NCBI GenBank assembly: GCA_019022495.1
Contig: JAFEKR010000004.1
Location: forward strand, 1,674,001 to 1,738,000
Reading direction: 5' to 3'
Length of the DNA: 64,000 nucleotides
Source: Epichloe hybrida
Lineage: Eukaryota; Ascomycota; Sordariomycetes; Hypocreales; Clavicipitaceae
Under the pieces are notes generated by a model. The model did not search any database, was not told the origin of the DNA, and was given only the letters and a program-made list of their open reading frames with translations. Of this stretch, positions 58,961-64,000 are shown piece after piece. Each line of letters begins with the position of its first letter. The stretch's first letter is position 1. The translations under genes were made by a program, and so were the position numbers.

Positions 58961-60340
58961 CTTAAAGGCATGAATTACCCCTACGCCTTTAATAGCTTAC
59001 TTATGAATTCTCGCATAACTAGAAAGAATTTATTAAGCTAGATCTAGAGACTACTATATAGCTTAAGCTTAATAACCAAATTATAAGATTTATTAACCTT
59101 AGTGAGTATTAAGGTTAGAGAGATAATAACTTATAGGAATTATTCTAAGAAGACTTTAAAGGCTAGTCTAAAGATACCTGTAAAAGGGTATCTAAGGATG
59201 TTATTAGAGAATTATGTAATTCTTTATAAGATCATAGCGTCCTTATTAGGCGAGGCCTAGGATATTTAATCCTAGCATTGCTTAAGGAAGTGCTTTATTA
59301 AACCTTAATACCCCTTTAGTCATAGGAAAGATTATAAGAAAGACCACAATCTTCTAAACCCCTAGAACCTTAATATTAATAGCCCTAATAACCTACCCTA
59401 GAAATTAACCTTCCTTAACCCTAGAGATTGCTTAAACCCTTATAAGAACCCCTATAATAATCCCTATTATATTAATAGCTCTATCTAGATAATTATTATT
59501 AAGAATAACTAGTAGACTGTTATTTATAATAAATTATGCCTTTATAGTAATTCCCCTCTAAAGATTAGATTACAAAGAAGATCTTAGAGCTTATGAAGAT
59601 ATATAAGGATAGTAACTACTATAGTAAAAAGCTATATAACTTCTTAACGCTAAAGATCACGCTCTTTAAAAATAAGTGTAATAGAATTAACCTTCCTTAA
59701 ATACATTATTAGAAGGCTTTCCCTATTATATTAATAAGTAATACTAAGTAATATTACCTTAATTACCTCTTTAGGAATAACTATTCCTATAAAGAGATAA
59801 TTACTTATATCTATTAACGCTTTAAGACAGAAAGTAACTAGTAATTCTATTACTATAAATAGAGTAGTATAACACTAAAGAGTATAATTAAGAAAAACCC
59901 TAATAAAAGTAAGCTTAAGTGCCTTAAGATTATATTATTAACCCTTAAGAAAATCTATAAAGGCCTATACCTTACTAAGATAGTAAATACTAAACTCTAT
60001 AAGCAAGCCTTAAACGCTATAGCTAGTATACCTAAATATTAGATAGTGGAATATATATACTCCGCAGGCTTTAAGAGTCTTACTAGAGACCTCTATAAGG
60101 TAATTACTATTATAGAATTAAATAAGAAGTCCTCCTAATACCTTTAGTACTAATAAGAAAACCCTCTAGAGGCTATATTTACTAATTATTAGTATAGATA
60201 GTAATTATCCCCTTATAGTAAAGAAAGTTATTATAGATAAAGCCCTAGGCTAAGCACTAAGCGCTGCTTTATATATAGTAAGAGCGGCTACTAGTCCTTT
60301 AATTACTTTACTAAAGAATATTAAAAGGAAAAGGACTACT
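58960..60340 (+). pseudogene. A5 gag, truncated by copia-Y
   Basis: Plus-strand gag of family A, parallel to A4 51990-53330. It ends in the zinc-knuckle region where copia-Y begins at 60341. Many TAG/TAA codons at former Gln/Trp sites. Copia-B entered A1 within roughly 100 bases of the homologous position. Confidence 0.75.
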
Positions 60341-60571
60341 TGTTGCGACAACCGGGTTAACATCGGGTTGACCACTAGGAAAGTGGAGCACGTGCGGCAA
60401 CGCCGCACTGTGATTAGCCGCACCCGTACGCGAGGCACACACGTAACTCGCGTCCCCCTTTTCTTGTGGCCACATAACGCTATAGATAGCTTTAATCCTT
60501 AGACCTTATTATATTATTAAACCTAACCCTACGTTGCACTAGTGCATACCAATCCCTTAGTGTAACCAACA
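60341..60571 (+). repeat. Copia-Y 5' LTR, CG-rich, un-RIPed
   Basis: 231 bp, TGTTGCGACAACCGG to TAACCAACA. It is rich in CG and CA (GTGCGGCAACGCCGCACTG forms a hairpin at about 60390-60410). It shows almost no RIP even though the internal region has TAA/TAG conversions. Confidence 0.85.
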
Positions 60572-60610
60572 CTAATTAGTGGTTGAAAAACCACAGATAA
60601 GCAAGGAATC
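60572..60610 (+). promoter_or_regulatory. Leader hairpin next to copia-Y LTR
   Basis: CTAATTAGTGGTTGAAAAACCACAG folds as GTGGTT/AACCAC with a short A-rich loop, directly after the LTR where the primer-binding site is expected. Equivalent hairpins follow the LTRs of copia-X and family A. A role in priming is inference. (Full motif in parts: CTAATTAGTGGTT, GAAAAACCACAG.). Confidence 0.5.
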
Positions 60611-61029
60611 ACTTAAGAAGAGGCCTTCCTTTAGCTGCCTAAGGAAGTGTGCTAAAGGAAGATAGACTCTAGATACTAGATGTCAGGCTTCCCAGGGATT
60701 TGACTTTTTTTTCTATTAGCGAGTCTCCAACCATTAATAGAAGAATTAATCCTATTATCCATCACGAGAAAACTAATTAACTAACCGAGAGTTTATAGCC
60801 ACGCATAACTACTTAAACTAGAGATTAAAAAACCCCTTAACCCTACTAGTTAAAAATCCCTTAGCCTTGCTAGCTAAAGACCATTAATAATAGCACCCCT
60901 AAGTAATAAATAAGCTTTATCCTAGACTACTAAAGGAAAGCAGCCTACCTAATTAAGACCTAATAAAGCAAGCCTACCTCTATAACTTTAAAAACATACC
61001 TTAGTTATTACCACTAACTAGGAGAGCTT

Positions 61030-64000
61030 AAGAGAACCAGATCCTTAGACTGCCAAGGAATGGGAGCTTAATAACTATCTTACTTAGATAATTAATATCT
61101 ATAAGAGCGGTTAATATAAAGATCTTACTCTTTAGGAGATCTTCTATAATAACCTTAATGGCTAGACAAAAGAAACACTTAATTAAGCTTCATAACCTTT
61201 AGTGCGCAAATTACAAGACTGCTTACGCGAGAATGGCGTCTATATTATTCAAAATTAAAGCAGTAAGATCGTTAAATCATTAATTCAAGTCCTTAAAGAA
61301 GAAATAATATTATAGTAGCCCGAAAACAAAATCGCAAAGCAAATTACTATAGGCAAATTCCTCTCTTTAAACAATCCCGCCCTTAAAAGCCCTCTAATCA
61401 CAAGCCCTTTAATTCACACTACCCCTATTAATTACCCTTTAGTATACAACCCTCCTATATACAATCCCCTAATCAATAACCCTTATAATCCCGCTTTAAA
61501 CAACCCTCTAGCTACACAACCACCTCCAAGAAGAAACACACCTCAACCCCTAACAAATCTAATAATTCCGCCAATTATCCTAGAACAACCAATTTAACAA
61601 ATAACCCCAGCTGTGCAAACAGTGACAATCCCATCTAAAGATCAAATCATAAGAAAAATCTTAGAACTCACGAAAAGCTATAAGGATAATAACCATTATA
61701 GCAGGAAGATATATAACTTCCTCACGCCAAAAGTTAACTTATTCCAGAACAAATACAACAGACTAAATCTCCTATGGGAATATATACACAAGGCTCTTCC
61801 TATTATACTTTCAGGTAATACCAAATAGTATTACCTTAATTATCTAGCAAATAAAGGCTTCACATACGAACAAATGGTTAATGACGTTTATTAGTGATTC
61901 AAGACAGAAAGCAACTAGTAGTTCTATTACTAAGAATAAAACAGTATAACGCTTAGGAACATTATTACTACTAATCCAGATAAATCTAAGCTAGATTATC
62001 TTGAGATTCTGCTTATAACCCTTAAACGTGTTTATAGAGGACTCTTTCCCCTATTAATAGTTAATACAAAACTCTATTATTAGACCCTAAGCGTAATTTC
62101 TAGTGTTCTAGAATGCAAGCAAGCTGAATATAATTATTCACCTAGCTTTAAAGGACTTACTAGAGACCTCCGTAAATTAATCTCCATTACTAAAGCTAAT
62201 AAATCAGCTGCCTAATTTAATCAAAGCACTGTCAGTACCACTAATACTAACAAATCAGAGGTAATGTTCATAGACTGCCGTTATAATTAACCATATAATT
62301 AACAAGGTTAAGGCAGAGGCTATGGTTACTATAACTAAGGCTATAACTACAGTAGATGCTATGTTTATAATAAGAATAAATACTAGTTAACAAACTATCT
62401 AGAGAAAGACCAAAAAGAGGCAAAAGAATATTAGTAGAAAAACAAGAGACACTAATTACTACTAACAGAGAAAAAGTATTAGGCATTCCTCGTAGCCTAC
62501 AAAGGCTAAGCATCTAAAGAAGCTAATAACCTTACTAATAGAGCATAGGAATTAGCCAAAACCTTTATTAAATCTAACAATAACAAAGATAAGGATAACA
62601 ATGCTAAAGAGACCTCTATATTAAAGTTTAACTAGCTAAGTATTACATAATTCTTTACATTAAGACTTTAACTAGATAATAGTAACGTTATTAATATCCT
62701 AAGAGATAAATCATTTAAGCACGTATACCTTAAGCATAATCCCTTTAATAATATAAAAACCTCTTATATTTTAAAGGAATGTTACTTTAAAGAAGTTTTC
62801 TAAGGGATAATACCTAATATAGGAGCCTTAGGTGTTTTAACAGCTAAAATTAGATAAGTATAAGCTTTGCTAAGATTAATACCATTACTAAAGATCAAAC
62901 TAACTCTAGAGAAGATAATCGAATTTAGTGCTAGAAACGCAATCATAAGGGGAGTGGTTAATGTACTAACGGAGCTAGGCAACATCCCTTTCTATGTGAT
63001 TAACATACATACGCCTTTCTTATTTTCTTTAGATGACATAGATAGGTTACGCGTTAAGGTAAATAACCTCATAAACGTATTAATCTAAGATAATAAGATA
63101 GTCCCTATTATTAGGAAATAGGGATATCTTTGGTGGACTCTAGAAGCTAGAGAAACGGTAGCTTTCTACCTATTAGAAACAGAACTCCGTTAACTACATT
63201 AATAATTTGGTTACCTATTAGTTAAACAGCTCACGAAAATACTAAACCGAGCTAGCTATGACATTAAAGCAAAGGCTATTAAATAATTAACTAAAATTTG
63301 CTACTATTATTAAATAAACGAAAAGGCCCTAGGCAAATTTAAGTTCATAATTAAAGACAACTATAAGTTTAACTACGAGATCATAGTTAATATCATTCAG
63401 ATTAACGGATAACCTATTCTTTATGTTATTAATTCTATAACCTTGTTTTAAGTAGCCTAGTTCCTTAATCTAAATAAGCAGAAGGCACGCGACATTTAAA
63501 ACGCCCTACGTGAATGCTAGATTAATACCTACCTTAGTCCACTAGAATAGATTATCTATAATGCTAGAAAGAACTTTGCATTAGTAGAATTTAAGTATTA
63601 TGTATAATTGTTATTAATCGAGATTAATAAAGTTCTAGTCAAGGCCCATAATAGCATTAGAAAAGTCAAATGCTATTACGAACTATTACAGCAAGCCTAT
63701 ATAATTATTATAGACTCTATAGGTTAAGATCTCACGCCTAAGCAATAACTTTAGATAGCTATGAAAGCTATAAACAACTTAGCAGGCCCTAATAGTCTTA
63801 TCCTTATGATTCTTATCTTTAGTATATATCCACGAATAACTAACAAGTCACCGCTAAGTGTATTTATTATTTAATAAGCTAAAGTAATCCATAAAGCCAC
63901 TAATAAAGTCTGATAACTTCTAGTAAAGCAACAGGTTCACAATGCTCTAAGAACCTAAAATAGCCTAGATACGCTACTAATACACTAACTTCTGCTATAG
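61030..64000 (+). pseudogene. Copia-Y gag-protease-integrase (partial)
   Basis: Gag runs from about 61030. An N-terminal helical part (ELNNYL, LVRKLQDCLRENGVYIIQN) is followed by a Pro/Asn-rich linker (about 61400-61600) and then an open 71-codon piece (61613-61828, DQIIRKILELTKSYKDNNHYSRKI) homologous to gag of A4. Protease is at about 62790-63088. The active-site region reads IIPNIGALG, Asp changed to Asn, followed by FYVINIHTPFLFSLDDIDRLRV in an open stretch. Integrase begins near 63190 (FKFIIKDNYKFNYEIIVNII at about 63339) and continues past the edge. There are fewer stops per kilobase than in family A, but they still block translation. Confidence 0.8.

Larger units (their letters stand above)
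30959..64000 (+). mobile_element. Ty1/copia element X, internally deleted, carries later insertions
   Basis: A 307-bp 5' LTR (30959-31265), the CTAATTAGTGGTT leader motif, then within about 330 bases the reverse transcriptase region of a copia polyprotein. It continues after A2 (31645-48972) at 48978-50025 through RT and RNase H, until A3 interrupts it. Gag, protease and integrase are missing, so X is a deletion derivative. Its 3' LTR is beyond the window. The 5 bases before it are AATAC. Confidence 0.75.
50026..64000 (-). mobile_element. Ty1/copia element A3 (3' part), host of A4 and A5
   Basis: The 3' LTR (50026-50281) is followed by the minus-strand 3' coding end of the A family. The internal region is broken at 50981/57562 by A4 and again at 57788 by A5, so only about 0.93 kb of A3 (RNase H to RT end) is visible. 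The rest lies beyond the right edge. It is inserted in RNase H of copia-X. The second TSD copy is outside the window. Confidence 0.85.
57789..64000 (+). mobile_element. Ty1/copia element A5 (5' part), host of copia-Y
   Basis: The 5' LTR (57789-58050), leader (58051-58960) and gag (about 58960-60340) of family A on the plus strand, broken in the zinc-knuckle region by copia-Y. It is inserted into A3 only 0.23 kb of A3 sequence away from A4 and in the same orientation as A4. The five bases before it are CTTGC. Its remainder is beyond the window. Confidence 0.9.
60341..64000 (+). mobile_element. Ty1/copia element Y (5' part), youngest layer
   Basis: 231-bp 5' LTR, CTAATTAGTGGTT leader motif, then gag, protease and the first part of integrase on the plus strand, to the window edge. 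It belongs to the same broad fungal copia group as A and X but has its own LTR. It is the innermost layer of the nest and the least damaged in its LTR. The 3' end and TSD are outside the window. The five bases before it are CTACT. Confidence 0.88.

Noticed and set aside
60250..60438. Minus-strand Arg-rich frame of 62 codons
   Set aside because: It spans the junction of A5 and the copia-Y LTR, so it is created by the insertion.

Overview
The window is a deep stack of transposable elements in an AT-rich heterochromatic block of a filamentous ascomycete (Pezizomycotina-like). The evidence is the fungal type of the LTR retrotransposons and the mutation pattern. Cytosines are converted to T (and G to A on the other strand), Gln and Trp codons have become TAG/TAA, and catalytic Asp codons have become Asn, as expected from repeat-induced point mutation (RIP). 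I see no intact host gene. Only the first ~780 bases have a balanced composition and look like the edge of a gene-bearing region.

Layout. 1-780: GC-equilibrated edge. 781-2165: AT-rich DNA without a recognisable gene. 2166-5895: saturated-RIP remnant of a Ty3/gypsy chromovirus (RT, RNase H, integrase, chromodomain) lacking gag and protease. 5896-7607: unclassified AT-rich DNA. From 7616: a hAT DNA transposon with its transposase on the minus strand (8410-13119), itself carrying a 1.7-kb non-autonomous hAT (9273-10977, 8-bp TSD). Its right end is not seen. 14233-30192: Ty1/copia element A1 (TSD ACTTA), which contains copia-B (18574-25693, 824-bp LTRs, TSD ATAAC) and a second non-autonomous hAT (26677-28744, TSD GCCTTACC). 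30198-30958: tandem-repeat AT-rich DNA. 30959 to beyond the window: copia-X, a deletion derivative. Copia-X hosts A2 (31645-48972, TSD AATAT) and A3 (50026 to beyond). A2 hosts a 10.7-kb Ty3/gypsy element, G (37262-47950, TSD AAAGG). A3 hosts the complete A4 (50982-57561, TSD ATCTA) and A5 (57789 to beyond). A5 hosts copia-Y (60341 to beyond).

Every completed insertion was delimited by LTRs or terminal inverted repeats plus an exact target-site duplication. For three insertions the uninterrupted sequence can also be compared with another copy of the host element. If the DNA on both sides of A1 belongs to the outer hAT, the deepest path is five levels: hAT > copia-X > A3 > A5 > copia-Y. The elements are essentially all dead by RIP, with damage heaviest in the oldest hosts and lightest in the LTRs of copia-X and copia-Y.

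The most unusual points are as follows. The hAT family has termini built of homogenised pentamer arrays that differ by one base between family members (TGTAT, TGTAA, TGTAG). The two non-autonomous hATs share an internal ~100-bp satellite. Gypsy-G carries a ~1000-codon extra frame with a coiled-coil C-terminal half downstream of pol. Three copia families share a leader hairpin next to the LTR, where a primer site is expected. Copia-B has a primer site matching the anticodon arm of initiator tRNA-Met.
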